The position numbers and the translations under genes were made by a program. This document shows positions 25,941 to 39,416 of a stretch of 64,000 nt of DNA, piece by piece; the first letter of the stretch is position 1; the number at the start of each line of letters is the position of its first letter. Origin of the DNA: Pohlia nutans (lineage: Eukaryota; Streptophyta; Bryopsida; Bryales; Mniaceae); the NCBI GenBank assembly GCA_022496805.1, contig CM040094.1:992001-1056000 (forward strand), in the 5' to 3' direction. The notes below the pieces were generated by a model that worked only from the letters and a program-made list of their open reading frames with translations, was not told the origin of the DNA and did not search any database.

Positions 25941-28900
25941 AGAGATCTTTACCGACCTGAGGCCAACCATAATGGATCACGCGCCTTACATTTGGCTTGT
26001 CTATTCCCATTCCAAATGCAATAGTGGCAACAACGACCTGCAAGCACAAGGATATCCTCTCAGGTTATGGATATGAGAATAGAACAAGTCGAAGGTACAT
26101 GTCAAACTGGACAACCAGGAGCTGGACATAACACCAATGTAAGGTTACGAAGAGGCCAAGACGGCAAGACCTGCAAAGTGCCTCCATGAAATCCCTCGTG
26201 TACTTGTCTTAAATGGGCTCTGGGCAACTGCACAAAAAGAAATAGGAACGTTATCAATTAGTGCCCACACGCTTCAGACTAATGGTAATACTGTAGCTCA
26301 AGTCGTATACTAGGCAATATGCGCAAGAACTGGTTCCTCCTCCTGGTAGTATTACCTTAGCATGATACGCAGCAGCTACAACGCCATGGCTGCATAGGAA
26401 CTTTGCAACAGCCTCAGTTTCCTTTCTTGTTGGCATGTATATAATGGTGGGACCATCTCCCATATTGGTTGCCCCGCTACTATGCTGACCAGCAGATTTC
26501 TCCAGTGCAGCACCACGGCCGCTAAATTCTCCACACTCAGCTGCCAGCCAAGGTTGACAGTCACAATAGTTCATGATATTATCTACAGTACACAATTCAA
26601 TCCAGTCATCCAGAATTGGCAAATTCTTCTCTTAATAAATGAAGGATTGAAAGCATTGAGTATTTCAAGAACAAATAACCACACATGGAACTACTCCGAT
26701 TCATCATGTAACCAGATGTTGCGACAAGGACAAAGGAGGAATCAGGAAAAAGGCTAAAGCTTACCAAAACAATCACCACCAAGCCTCTCGTCTTCATCTT
26801 CATCCTCCAAGAACTGAGCTGTTAGCTCAACACCATCGTCCTCGTAGTCCTTAAAGTCATCGCCCTCCCCACTTGAGTCCTCCTCTTCATCCTCCTCAGA
26901 CAAGATGATTACATCGTCGTCTTCATGAGCCAATTCTTTCCCAAGGGCCTTGTTTCTATCAATATTAGGCCATGCAACACTTGGACTGCTTTGTGTACTA
27001 TCCGCTAGCTGGGAAAGGCCCACTTTCAATTTATGGCTATCCTGTTTGGAGTTAATTATATTGCTCCCTCGTTGCAAACTTCCTCCTGATGCGGAAGCCG
27101 TTCGCCGATATCCATTGCCATCCTTAGAATACGTCTTGATAAGAGATGCAAAATCATCTTCATATGATGATTCCTTTGTGGTTTTACTGTGGTGTACCTA
27201 GAAACAGGATAACCGGAGCTTGAAATTTATGAATGTATCAGCAAATGGGGGAATAACTGCGTTCAAACCAGATGCATGTAAGGTAACCAAACCAAAAAGT
27301 GATGTTCTGATCATAGAGAAACCTACCATTGACACTAGGCTACAGTATGGACAATTGGACATTCTTTTTAGTGCTAAATGTAGGTGTCACATTAAGGATG
27401 GTGCCACTTTTTAAGTTCGGTTACCTTAGACATATCGTTGCAGGTCAATTTCGAGACAGTTAGAGTATTACACAAGATCTGTTCCCAATTGGAAATCTCC
27501 AAATCAAACTGAAATCGACATCAAACGTATTTAGATACAGGAGAACCTATTTCACTTACAGAAAAGTAAAGATTTGGCCTGAAAAAGGTAGTAAGCACGA
27601 TTTTTGGATTCCCAGAAGCAATCCCCAAGGATTTCAGAATATCGTCCCGCACAGAAGGAGTTGCCGTGGCAGTCAGAGCCATGATGGGTATTTGATGCTT
27701 CAATCCCGGAATGGAGCCAACTTTAAATTTATCCCTAAGCATGGACAATTGCCTACAATGAACAGAAACCTCAGATTAGATAATACTAATTCAAAATCCC
27801 TCAAAGAGTGGTAATCAGCATTCGACGCCAACGACCAGCTCAACGAACTTACATAGCTCAAAGATGTGCTGTACCAATAGCAATTTCTTCTGAGAAGATC
27901 AATCAAATCTTCCATTGCTGACAAAACATTATTCAAACAGTTAACATATTGTAGAGAGAATGTACCTGTAGCATGGACGAAAGTCGTGCCCCCACTTGGA
28001 AATGCAATGTGCCTCGTCCACTGCAAAGAGAGCAATGCCCTTGCCCCGAGCAAGGCCCTGCAAGTAGTTCTCCAGCCTGCCCAGTGGCCTCCTCAGGACA
28101 TACGTACTTGTTTCTAAGCATCGCAATATTTATGTTCTATGAATTGAAGCACATCAACAAAGTAACTGATGGACCAAATAGCACCCTTACCTCGGAAGAG
28201 ATTCCGGGCAGACGTAAACAATGTTAAAAATTCCGGCCATGGCTTTAAGCTCGATTGTCTTGTCAACTTGTCCGGATCCAAGAAAACATGCAGACACTCC
28301 CTGCCGCGATAGCTGTAAGCATTGATCGTGCATAAGGCTGATGAGTGGAGAAACCACTACGACTACCTTTCCGGTCATCAAGGCTGGCAGCTGAAAGCAT
28401 AGGGACTTCCCTACAATACATAACATCTGTAAGATCAGGTGAAAGCACCAATTAGACAAGTCTATACTGAGATTGAGCGACATCTGAAGCCACCTGCTGA
28501 AAAACAGGAGACCACCTAAGTGCTGGTGCAAGTCCTTGATAGTTTCCAGATATAAAAGATTGTGATATTGAGCGTTATCATCCAAGTCAGGGCTCATGTC
28601 AGATTATTCCACTGCAAACTAATAGGTATAATGAGGAAAAAATCAAGTCAAAAAAACTCATCAGTACAGATCAATAAAGATCTCAGTGCATTACCAGAAC
28701 CAGTAGCAGCAAGAACAAAGGAGTCACGATTTTCTGCCCATGCTTCAAGCGCCTCTCTTTGAAAGGCTTTCAACTCCTGGTAGCCAAAATATTTTCGCAA
28801 AGCTGTGAGAGCCGCTTTCTCCCATTCCACAAGCTTGGAGGTGCCACCGCCATTTAACTTGCTAAGTATATAGGTTTTCAGACCCTCACGTGGACCATCT

Positions 28901-31146
28901 GGATCAGGTTTCACTTGCACAGTTCCTCGCTTCCTCTTTCTCTGGGCAACGGTTTCCTGATAGATTAGCATGCACTGTCAGCAGTTACTACCTCAAGACC
29001 AAGATGACGTGAAAATTGTGATAACTCTCGAAATGTATTTTATTACATACTCACAGGTAACTTGCATAAAGACGATACTCATGACTTCATTTAAATTGCC
29101 TCACAAGAGGAAGTGGCAGGAGGGTAAAAGAGTCACTGTAGAACATAGAGATTGAGGATCCGTAATAGAGGAATACCTGCTCTTCAACGCGACGATTTTT
29201 GAGAAGTCCCAAACCTCGTGGCTTTACATCTTCAGTTTCCACTACATTTTTGAACCTCGTAGACCCTATTCCGATTACCGGGTTGGGTCTTCCTCCTAGA
29301 ACAAGAGCATGCTTATTCTCTATGACAGGTTTCACATCTACAGCTGGTTCAGCATCCGCAATTTTTGCTTTGGCATCCACAGCTTTCGGAGACCTGCAAT
29401 ACAATCCATAATTCTCTTCCTTAAAAAATTATAACTGGTAATTCTTTAGAGTGAAAAGCGTATCTTTGTTGGCATCCAGAAAAGAGGACTAAGTGACCGA
29501 TTAAAAGGTTACAAAAACACGTCAAAGTAGCTGTTCCGTGAGTCTCGACTTCGATATTGAAACTCCAAAATAGTAATCAAAACTCGAAGAAACGAAAGAC
29601 ATTAAATTCTGTAAACGACTTACCAGTCCATTGAGAATACCAACAACAAAAGTAAAGAAAGAAATGTGACTCCAGATCTAACATTTGAAAATATACATTA
29701 AGCTTCACTCTTCAAGAAATATCAGCCTATCCTAAAATATTAAGGAAAGAACCTGTAAGCATTGCTGGATAAAGCTTTGCTACTCTTGTCGCTTTCAAGG
29801 CTCACAATCTGAATCGATTTGGGATTGGCGCTGAAATGTATTGATGAATCTCTGCCACCGGTTGACGAATCGTCAGGCATGATAACCTCCGGAACGGCAG
29901 GCCAGCCCACTGCATGCCGCTTTCGGGCAGATTCGGATGAAATCAAGGTAGGAGAATCACTCACCAGGTTTCGTTTTGTTCCACAAGTGGGACTAAAATT
30001 ATCAGTGGTAACAGGTTGCGTCGATTCTCTCATCACAACCCGAAATTCTTGGCAGCTGTTGGAACCACTGGGGCATTCCTGCAGAGCATCGAGCACGAGT
30101 CCATTGCGAAGACTTGCCCCAGCTGCACCAGAGCTGCTTCCTGTTGATCTATCTGTGAAATTCTCTGCGCCATGTGTAGACTTTCCCGCATTAGCTGAAG
30201 GTTCCCCATGTCCTATCACCCTTTCACCTCGAGACACATCAACTCCTTCTAAGTGGTTATCCTTTCCTGAAACGCTTGCTTCACTTATCACAGGTGGAGT
30301 TTCGTTACGGCCTAATTCGGACTGGAGCCCGATGACCATCTTTTTCTTCGGTACGAGTGGCACAATAACATGAGTGATAATATTTTCCTCCACTCTATCA
30401 CTTTTTTGAAGAGGAGGTTCCTCATCATCAAAAATTTCGTCATCAAAGCCCCCCCATGCACCAGCGTTAGCTGAGGATTCCCCATATCCTAGCACCCTTT
30501 CACCTCGAGACACATCAACTCCTTCTAAGTGGTTATCCTTTCCTGAAACGCTTGCTTCACTTATCACAGGTGGTGTTTCGTTACGGCCTAATTCGGACTG
30601 GAGCCCGATGACCAGCTTTTTCTTCGGTACGAGTGGCACAATAACACGAGTGATTATATTTTCCTCCACGGTATCACTTTTTTGAAGAGGAGGTTCCTCA
30701 TCATCAAAAATTTCGTCATCGAAGCCCCCCCATGCACCAGCTTCTTGTACCCAAAACCCTTGCTTGTTAACAACGTCCTTTACCCTCGTCTGTTCCGTTA
30801 CTTCGCCAGAAGCTTCTGTTGAGGTTTTCATGCTCTCTGTCTCCATTTGTACATAAGCATCTTCGCTACAGCTCGCTTTCACCTTCTCTTTGAAATTCCA
30901 CATATTACAGGCGACATCATCAGGGTTCACTCTCCTTTTGCTGTTACTCTCTTGCAAACCACTCTCACATTCCTTCAGAGGATATTCCACATCACGATTC
31001 GAACCTCCAGCTAACAAGTAGTCCACCACATCACCAATGGAGTGCAGCTTTGGGTTATTTATTGCCTCCACCGCCAGATGATGCTCAAATCCCATTGACA
31101 TAAGCTGTGCAACTGTTTCGTCCTGCTTGAGGCAGGCATCCTCCAT
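22664..31146 (-). CDS. RECQSIM: RecQ-family DNA helicase of the RECQSIM type, with UBA domain
   Basis: ATP-dependent 3'-5' helicase for recombination and repair intermediates. Exons (minus): 31146-29753, 29393-29177, 28956-28695, 28410-28191, 28091-27966, 27752-27560, 27197-26765, 26540-26356, 26227-26171, 26037-25957, 25652-25589, 25274-25175, 24931-24848, 24669-24582, 24112-23981, 23857-23783, 23044-22664; 1363 residues. UBA domain about 10-46; 92-residue tandem repeat 136-319; Walker A ATGSGKS around 621-627; DEAH 723-726 then [11 protein letters not shown]; acidic insertion about 805-950 that splits the helicase core, the hallmark of RECQSIM; motifs V/VI in [16 protein letters not shown] and [10 protein letters not shown]; Cys pair CDVC; basic C-tail with [14 protein letters not shown]. 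Arabidopsis RECQSIM is about 860 residues, so the N-terminus here is much longer. The exon 12 donor is GC, not GT. A strong acceptor at 31257 implies a further 5' exon. The 28091 acceptor is the least certain boundary. Confidence 0.9.
25891..25942. repeat. GAAA tetranucleotide microsatellite
   Basis: About thirteen GAAA units inside the RECQSIM intron between the exons at 26037-25957 and 25652-25589. In the transcript it reads TTTC and lies just after the donor of the first of these exons. Confidence 0.9.
30190..30741 (-). repeat. 276-bp tandem duplication inside RECQSIM exon 1
   Basis: Units 30741-30466 and 30465-30190, each encoding 92 residues that begin [16 protein letters not shown]. 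The copies differ at only a handful of residues (such as T/R, R/H, L/M), so the duplication is recent. Frame is kept. The unit is acidic, with a Trp-Gly pair and a basic KKK block. Confidence 0.95.
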
Positions 31147-31256
31147 TTCGGTTGAGACTTCAAGTATTCTTCCAATCACACTAACACAGTTTAGAGATAT
31201 GCCAGACTCTTTTCTAGCGGAAGTGATGAAGTAGCTGTCTTGAAGCACAGACCTGT

Positions 31257-33090
31257 CTGAAAATTGGAAAAAAGAAGAGAGATGCCAGTGAGCAACTTAT
31301 GATTCTATCCATTCGCGGACACAAAGAGCTCATTCCCTGCTTCTACCGATTTCTGTGAGCAACAAAAGAATTTTTTCAACACGTTGAGCTCTTGATTACA
31401 GGTGAACAAAGCCTCAGCTTATTATGTCACTGCAGATTCAAATGTCACATCAAACACTCATACGAGTCAAAAATAATCCATCACACCTTCCCTTGATGTG
31501 CTACTAAAGTAGAGGATACTAAAACCATTAAGGGTCTGATCCCATATCCTATATTGACCTTGTTATATTAACTCATCTATTCATACACTTGATCGGCCTT
31601 CACTTAGCAAATCCAGTGTAAAGATGACTTGGCTAAATGGCTATGGCCACCGATCATTGAATGGAAAATGAGGTTGTTTACTTTCACTTATAGTGGTCTA
31701 CAACCTCTTACTTTGAAAGTGCATAAGAAATTCATACATAGTGATAAAAAAAATATTATCTCAAAAGAGTTTGGCTCTCGCGCGCAAAGTGATCTCTCCA
31801 CAGCTCTATACTGATCTCCCAAAATTACATTCCTTTGTATTAGCTTGATATGGAAACATGATCAGGACTTATTAACTTGCATTACATATCATTCGACAGG
31901 CGCTATTCTTTTTTATTGAGGCTTCCTTCAGCACGGTGTATATATTTAACAGAAACGTCCACTCACACAATGACCAATTTCGAGACCTAACGAATGTGAA
32001 GGGTAAACCCCTGAGATAAATATTTCCTCAACGCGAATCAAATATTTTAACCTTCATTTTCTTGTGCTTCGTCCCCCTCCAAAAAAAACATTCAATTATT
32101 CACATGCACTCAGCTGTCACTGCACGGCCTCGTTGTCTCTTCTCCAAACAGTGACGATCTCTACAGAAAAATGACCTAAAATTTCAAGCTGAAAAATCCA
32201 AAAAGGAGGAAATCTTTTTTTTTCAATCATCCCGCTCGTTCATAAAATCACGATAAAATAAATTTGTATGCAATTCAGGAGAAGGCTGAACTTCCACACT
32301 GCCAGTATTTTTGAAAGAGAAATGAAGCAAAAGCGACAGCTAAATGACCTAAATTGCAAGGTGAAGAACTCCAAACCAGAGGAATAGTCATTTTAAAAAA
32401 ATCTTCCCGCTCGTTCACTAAGACATAAAAATCACGATAAAAAGGCTATGTACGCGATTCAGAAGAAGAGACTAAAATCTCATTGCCAGTAATTTTTGAA
32501 AAAAAGCATTCGGCATTGCCAAACTCTCCATTTAAAAAGAAATCATCCACTCAATAATTCAAATGCTACATTGCTTCCAAAAAACTCACCAGAGACTCCA
32601 CACGTACAGTTCTTCGATCCATTGCTCAAAACCTACTCATCGCTTCCCTGCAAGCAACGCGATAATCGTGAGCTCTGACTCGACCAAATTTAAACAAAGA
32701 AATGATGGCCGTATAATTTGTTGCTTTTTATGTTTCCTTTCTTTCAAAGAAAATGTTATTGCGAAATCGAACTATTGCTTTTGAAATGGCTTTGAGATTG
32801 ATCAAAGAGTTTGAACAACAAAATGGATGTCTCTGCAAAATTCAAAAGAATTGCATTATGATATTTTCGTACGGGATCGAAAGAAAAAATGTGAGAATTG
32901 GCGAGATAAGTTACCATTTGAAACGGAAGCGATTGGGAGAAGCGGGCACCATGATCGCTCGCCTTGAAATGAAAGAATGGCCTCATTGACGAAGAGCAAC
33001 TCTTCTCTTCTGCTTCGGCTTGTGCTTCTTCGCTTCACAAAGGAGCCCCCGCGATGGATGAACATATCTGGATGATATTCATTCATTCGT
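31257..33090. promoter_or_regulatory. Upstream region of RECQSIM with a direct repeat
   Basis: The acceptor TTTTCCAATTTTCAG at 31257 (minus strand) implies a 5' leader exon somewhere in this stretch; I could not place it. A direct repeat of about 170 bp occupies 32171-32317 and 32344-32502, sharing AATGACCTAAA, TCCCGCTCGTTCA, AATCACGATAAAA and GCCAGTA-TTTTTGAAA in order. Otherwise AT-rich with short frames only. Confidence 0.5.
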
Positions 33091-33159
33091 AAATCTTGTC
33101 ACTGACGACTAGAGGCGTATCAGAGTTACAGTCAGACCTCTTTAAAGGTCATAGTCTAC

Positions 33160-33205
33160 CCTCCATAATATGGCCCTCCATAATATGGCCCTCCATAATA
33201 TGACA
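33160..33205. repeat. Short tandem repeat, 16-bp unit
   Basis: CCCTCCATAATATGG recurs about three times in a row, with the third unit ending in a variant. It lies in intergenic DNA. Confidence 0.85.
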
Positions 33206-35709
33206 ATATTATTGTTTCAAGTCTATACAGCTGCACATGTGACAAGTCATTTATGTGATTAATTTATGCTTGTCACCATGAAGTTAAAGCTTCTCAAACA
33301 TGTCATATAAAAGAGGGACAATTGTATATGTACGACTACCAAAAAGTTAACAAATAACTTTTATAGAGGTTTAGGGTGTGCTCACATCATATAAAAAATA
33401 TGAAACCAATATTTGAGTAGAGGACATATTATGCTATTTACTATAGAAGCAATCTCAATGGAATGACTATGAAAATAATCTTCATTGAAAGTAACGAGTC
33501 AAAGTGATTTGATGAGTCCGAAAGTGACAGTGAAGGCTTATTAAGTCCTCAAGGCACTTGGTTATTAAGAGACTTGTATTACTATTTTGTTCTTCAAGAC
33601 ATGCATTGATAGAGGAATATGGAACAAGAAGTTGTAGAACGGGTAATGTTCAAAGCTTTGTCTTAATCGTCATCAAGTGTGACTAAGGTTTATCTTCAAA
33701 CATCACGCTCAATACCGATTGTTATTTTTTACTTATTTAATTATATTTTGTGATTATAGAGTCTATTCTTGAAAGAGGGCATTAACAATAGGGAGCACAA
33801 ACTCGGTCTTAGTGGCCAAATTGGCAGCATTTCTCCCAAGAGATTCTTCATTCACATCGGCCCTTCAAGTTAGAGTTAATTTTTCTACTCAATACCAAGC
33901 TCAGGTGGTCCATCCAAATCAAACTTTCTTTGCAATTCTTTATACACTAGGAATTTTGCATGTATTCCTTTGGATTCAACATATATTCCTCTCATTTCAA
34001 ACAAAGATTCTACATTAAATGCTAATTTGGAAATAATACCCATATTTTGTTAAAATGGTCATTTTGCGAAATAAATTAGGTCATGCACCCTCATTTGCGT
34101 AGACAAAGAACAAAACTAACTAAAACAAACTACACTTGTGTCAAAAAAAAACCCCAAAAATGTTTTGAAATGATCCAAAACACTTTGAAAGTTGAAACCA
34201 CTTAAAATTGTTTCAAAATTATTCAAATCAACCCATAAAGATAAAGACACAGTCACATTGTCATTCTTTATTTGAATAAGGTGCCCTAAATGTTTGGCCA
34301 GTGGAATATGACCATTATTTCCAAAGATATTCGTTGATGCCTCCTTGTGTAGAATGATTGTAGTCGTCGGGTCAACATATCATGCCAAATAATTATTATT
34401 TTTGCCCAAATGTTGTAAATATTCTCTAAGATTCTCCTTTTCACCATAGGTTTATTAATTTTTTTACTAACAAAATAATTTCCTAATGATTTGGGCTTCT
34501 CTTCTTATAATTTTTATTTTATTTTAAACCTAGGGTTTTGGTATATAAAGAAAGCACCGAGAGAAGGCATTAGGTGTCGTAGAACATGTGGTCATGGGGT
34601 GGGAGCCTCAACATTGACTTCCCTCTCTCAAAACCTCCCGAAGCTCTTTCCCTCTATGCACCGCTTGTTCTCCGCTTGTTGTGGAGTACTGCACTAAACA
34701 TTCAATCAATTGATCCAAAGTGAAAAAATGAGTTGGAAGACAAAGCTGCAATGAGTTGCAAGATTAGGGCTGCAAAGGGTTGCAAGACGAGTTGCGACGA
34801 GCAACAGAGTTGCGACGGAAGTCTCACATAGAGAAAACAAGTCCTATGAGCAATAGTGGGTTGGTGGTAACCACCAGCCTAAAAGCCCTTTTATACCAAA
34901 ACCTAAGGTTTAATACATGTATATTTGTCTTTGCACATGCACAGGAGACCTTGGGTAGTGAGTGCATTAGGAACTTCAAGTCATGTGAACATGGTGCCAT
35001 GAAAGTGCATTGAAATGCAATTAAGATGATTTAGTACCAACCTCCATACCAACCTAGCCGATGAATAAAATGACACTAAAATGACCAATATGCGGCCTTT
35101 GGTGTCAAAATGGCACCAAATTAGTATGGCCCAACTTTTTTGATGTAATGCTTTCAAGAAACCCTAAACCTCTCTGTAGGAAAGAATCCAAGATAAGGAA
35201 TCCATGCCCCTCACAACAGTCTCCCGGTCGCCAGCCGCCCAATGTACACGGTAGTTAGTGTAAAATCAGTCGAATGAAATTGTCAAATTATTGATTGAAA
35301 CTAGTAGTTTTAGGCTAAAATTCAAATAAATTTTGTGATACTCATGTGAAACAAGGATAATAACCCGATGAATTCTTGTCTAAAACCAGTTGCATTTGTA
35401 AAATATTGGATTTTGGCTGATTTCCTTGGAAAACTCCCCGTTCAGTGCAGCCGCCCAGCTCTGCCGCCCAGTCAGTGACTGTACCGACACACTCTGTCAG
35501 ATCAGAGCCAGAAATGTATAAATCTTTACTCTAGCACCACACTGACTGACACATCATTTGCAGGACAATTCTTACATGTAATCTGTGAGAGTTGCAAAAG
35601 ATTTCAGAGAACAGTTGGTGCACGTTTCCAACATTAAATGCCATTATTTCTAGCATGTTCCGTAGTTTTGTTGTTCTTTCAGTGTCGTTTTAAGCACCTG
35701 CTATACATC

Positions 35710-35883
35710 ATAGGGAGATAAGTACAAGATTCCCACATGGGAAACGCGGACAAATTTTCCACAATTGTAACTTCCCCAGATCAAAAATACACTACAATCA
35801 TTCCAAGAAAGTTACAATTGTGGGAATTTTGTCCCACTGTCTTCCTATATGAAATCCCATGTGGGAATGTTTTTATTTCTCCC
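35710..35883. mobile_element. Foldback MITE (about 174 bp)
   Basis: The left half runs GGGAGATAAGTACAAG, ATTCCCACATGGGA and TCCACAATTGTAACTT; the right half is its approximate reverse complement, ending in TTATTTCTCCC. The whole unit would fold into one hairpin. Target duplication is unclear. Confidence 0.6.
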
Positions 35884-35962
35884 TGTGCATGAGTTTTGAT
35901 AATGTAAAGTTGTTTCATTGAATATCATGCTTCTAGATATGTAGTTTTTGGTTGATTGACAC

Positions 35963-36121
35963 CACTAGCAAAGGCGTCCTTCTCACTCAGAACATATCAG
36001 AGCACACTTCTCCTATGTGACGAATCGCACTCACCAAGTCTTGAGCGCCTCAGCAGTGAGTGCAAAGTGGCATTGTTTGACTCACCTACCAAGTAAAAAG
36101 CGATGCCTTCTCCTTGTAGTG
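35963..36121. mobile_element. CACTA-type MITE (159 bp)
   Basis: Left end CACTAGCAAAGGCGTCCTTC and right end GCGATGCCTTCTCCTTGTAG followed by TG. The right terminal repeat matches that of the complete element at 63707-63886. No clear 3 bp duplication. Confidence 0.5.
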
Positions 36122-37097
36122 TGAAGGCTCATATTGAGTTATAGGATTATCGAGTGCATAACCTATTGCGCATTCATGCATGTAATCCAAATCATCTTAT
36201 TTGATTTCAGTTTTATTTGGTTCATCAAGTGGTCCTAAATAATAGTTTTGGTTATGAGTTTTAACCCATGAGTGATCATCCTATCATCTTTTGATACATT
36301 TGCTCAAAAAACAGGCACAATATGTTATAGATGACCCAAAGTCATTTCATTGAATATCATGCATCTAGATTTGTGCCTTTTAGGTGATTAAAGATCTCAC
36401 ATTGAGGAGGAGGGTTATGGATTATAACCCTTGACTAATTACCAACTTCAAGTGAAGAGGGACATCGTCTCTTCAAAACTTGGACTTGAAAAATTGAAAT
36501 TGTTTGTTCATTATGAGTGCATGCGAGGGGAGACTCTACGACACGGTTTGACCAGTGTTGAACTGGTATAGCATCAAGTTGTAGTGAACTCTTAGACAAA
36601 AGCACATTTTAGAAATCCATTTGAGGTTCTTGAGATTAACAAATGTATTCCAAGCATGAATTTTTTTGAGACCCTTCAAATATCAGACCAACATTAGTTA
36701 TGATGTGTTGACATTCGGTTATCCACGCCTACAAATTGCCTAACTTGTTGCCTTCTACATGTGAATTGAAACATGGGGGTTTTGCTATTACCCTTCAAGG
36801 AGACAGAGACACGTACTCACTCCAAAGCTAAAGCTTGCGCAAAAGCTGGGGAAAACTTGCACTCTGACCCCAACGTTTTCGTCAGGCTGTGTATGTGATG
36901 GATCATTTGAATTATTCAGATTTGTTTGAAGAAGTATTAAATAGACGCAGGTCTGGAGCTCACGTTCAAATTCCTGAGGTACGTAAACATAATGTGCATC
37001 ATTCACCGCTCGCCTTTGGTACATTGATTCTGCCCTCTATGTGTACGTGTCCATGTTACGGAATTAGTAGCACTACCCTCAACATATTTTTTGTTCA

Positions 37098-37351
37098 CAC
37101 TACCATAGTAGAAACACTGTCTGTGTAGACTAAAGAAACATTCCAAAAAAGACCCACGTGTGTGACAACTAGTATAGCACTAGTAGAAAAGGTGACATTG
37201 CTGAGGAAGATGCTCAGGCAAGTAGTGCTCAATTCCATGCATGCATAGTGATTTTGCTTGGACATCTCCATGTGGAGCGCCACCTTTCTACTAGCGTTGT
37301 TTGCCATGTGGGTCTTTTCACTAGTATGTGCGGGCGGTGTTTCTACTAGTG
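37098..37351. mobile_element. Nested CACTA-type MITEs
   Basis: The outer element runs from CACTACCATAGTAGAAACAC to GGTGTTTCTACTAGTG. An inner one, 37178-37296, runs from CACTAGTAGAAAAGGTG to CACCTTTCTACTAGCG and is related to the element at 14733-14849. The blocks GACCCACGTG and CATGTGGGTC around the inner element belong to the outer element's extended inverted repeat. Confidence 0.5.
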
Positions 37352-39182
37352 CTACGATAGGTGGAAGTCAGGGTCATTATATATGGGTTGAATATTTAAA
37401 TTCTCATTGAATCAACTTTCGTAGATAGAAATATTTTAGAATATATTTTAAAATTCTCTTTTTCACCATGCAAATCTTTGAAAACTAAAATTTCCAAAAA
37501 AAATTGATATTTATTTTTTGTAAATATTTATGCCGACTTGCCTTTTACCCTAAACTAATTTGTCTTCAAACTAGCATTATTATTTTTCTTAAGGATTGGT
37601 GGTTTGTGTGGAGATGAGCACAAGAATGTGCACCACATGCTTTGATTGTGAAAATGTTCTTGAATAATCTTATCTTATAGGTACAAGTTCAATGTGGTTA
37701 TTTTTTTAAGTTTGAAAAATAAAAATAGTTTAAACATTTGAGAATATTTTTTCACAAATATTTTTGACAAATTTCTATTATGATTTTGTATAATTTTTGG
37801 GTTTTGCATTAATAAAATATGCTTCTCTGAAAAAAATCTCAACAAAATTTTGATTATAAATCTATTCAAAAGCCAAATTTTAAAGTTGTGATTTGATAAT
37901 TTTTGTACTTAAATGTGTAAAGTTTGATACTTCAATTAAATTAAATAAGGTTTCAATCAAATTTAAATTAAATGAAGTTTCACATTCAGTTAAATTAAAT
38001 GAGATTCAATATTCTTTTCAAAGCAATGAAATTATTTACATCATTTTTGGCAATAATGCATATATAGCAAAGAATGTGTATAGATCAAACATTGATTTTT
38101 AATGCCTATAAATATATTTTGATTGTATACAAGTATTTATAAATAACACTTGTTTTGTTAAAAGTGCACAAGTCATGCTAAAAATTTATATGTTTAAAAA
38201 AAGTATAGTCATAATTTATTTATAAAGTGAAAAAATTGAATGTACATTACATAAAATAAAATGCAGTGCAAATTTTAGAGGGGGGTGGGTATGTTCCCAC
38301 CCCCTCCTCTTAAAATTAAAAGAATTGTAGTGAAAATTTTAAAGGGGGTAACTCCTATTTAATGTCAAGGGACACTATATCTCTTCACCTTTGAACAAAT
38401 TGTAATAAAAAATACATCAATTTTCTCTAAACAAGTGCTAAATATGCCAGTGTAGTTCATTTAAAAATGGACCTCCTACATACCATACCCACATATTAAG
38501 TTCAATACATATATATTAACGAAATGAATTTTTTCTTCTAAAGATTCAATTTTTGGCAAACGTCAATTTTTTGAATATTATTAAAAAAAATTAAAAAAAT
38601 TCCACTACATAAAAAAACATTCCCAAAATTCGTTCATCTATTTTTAGATTAAAATTCTCCAATTCTGCTCTACATGTATAGTATTATACGTTCATTGTAG
38701 CCTTGAAAGTTGTAAATTTCCAACTTTGAGCATATGAAAAGTGCAACACCCTACTAATGGCTCTTCTTCTTTGTTCCAATGGTCTTCTGTCTGATAGGCA
38801 CTCGATCATTAATAATACACATATACACTTTATTCACGCCAGCCTCAAAAGAGGCCGCAATTTCTATCTATCTAGGTCTTCTTGTTGTACTTATTTACAA
38901 CGAAACTTCCTTTTCTACATGTAAAAAAAAAGTTTAATTTTACCTTCTATATTTCTAACTTTCAACCCATAAGCCTTGCACTACATTGCCTCTAGAGACA
39001 AATGTTGTCCCTTTGTCCAGTGGATACTGGGTTACCATCAGCAATGTAGGACTCTACGGATTTCTGTGCAACATTTGATATTTCATGGGCTCATACATTT
39101 TTCGCATGGATTCCGCACATATTTTGCTTTAATTCTGCACTGAATCCGCAGAACTTCTACATTCACTCTTTTCGTTATTTAA

Positions 39183-39416
39183 CCCTTAAACGATAATGCC
39201 AGCCCCACGGGCTTGGTTTTAGTTTGGGAGAATCTTGCTCATAACTTCTACACCATTGCACCAAATGGGGTTTTTAAAATTCCAAACCAAGCACCTTAGA
39301 GAGATCTATACTTCTTTAGAATAAAGCTAAAGTATATTAAACACAAAATCATGCTTAAAATGGAATTTAAAACAGATTTTGGGTGTGGTATGAAGAAAGG
39401 AATTGTCGTTTAAGGG
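39183..39416. mobile_element. TTAA-flanked MITE (234 bp)
   Basis: Starts CCCTTAAACGATAAT after TTAA and ends ATTGTCGTTTAAGGG before TTCA, a one-base variant of TTAA. The 15 bp ends match with one difference. It belongs with the other CCC-ended TTAA elements in this window. Confidence 0.65.

Larger units (their letters stand above)
33210..39180. other. Intergenic, AT-rich, MITEs only
   Basis: Almost 6 kb without a convincing gene. Short frames have no family similarity. Mobile elements are listed separately (35710-35883, 35963-36121, 37098-37351). The stretch 37400-39000 is very AT-rich with low-complexity runs. A GC-rich Gly-coding-like patch at 38280-38345 is a short homopolymer-type repeat, not a gene. 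Confidence 0.5.

Noticed and set aside
31629..33086. Small open frames upstream of RECQSIM
   Set aside because: No family match and no splice structure joining them to the first coding exon; a leader exon may lie here but cannot be placed.
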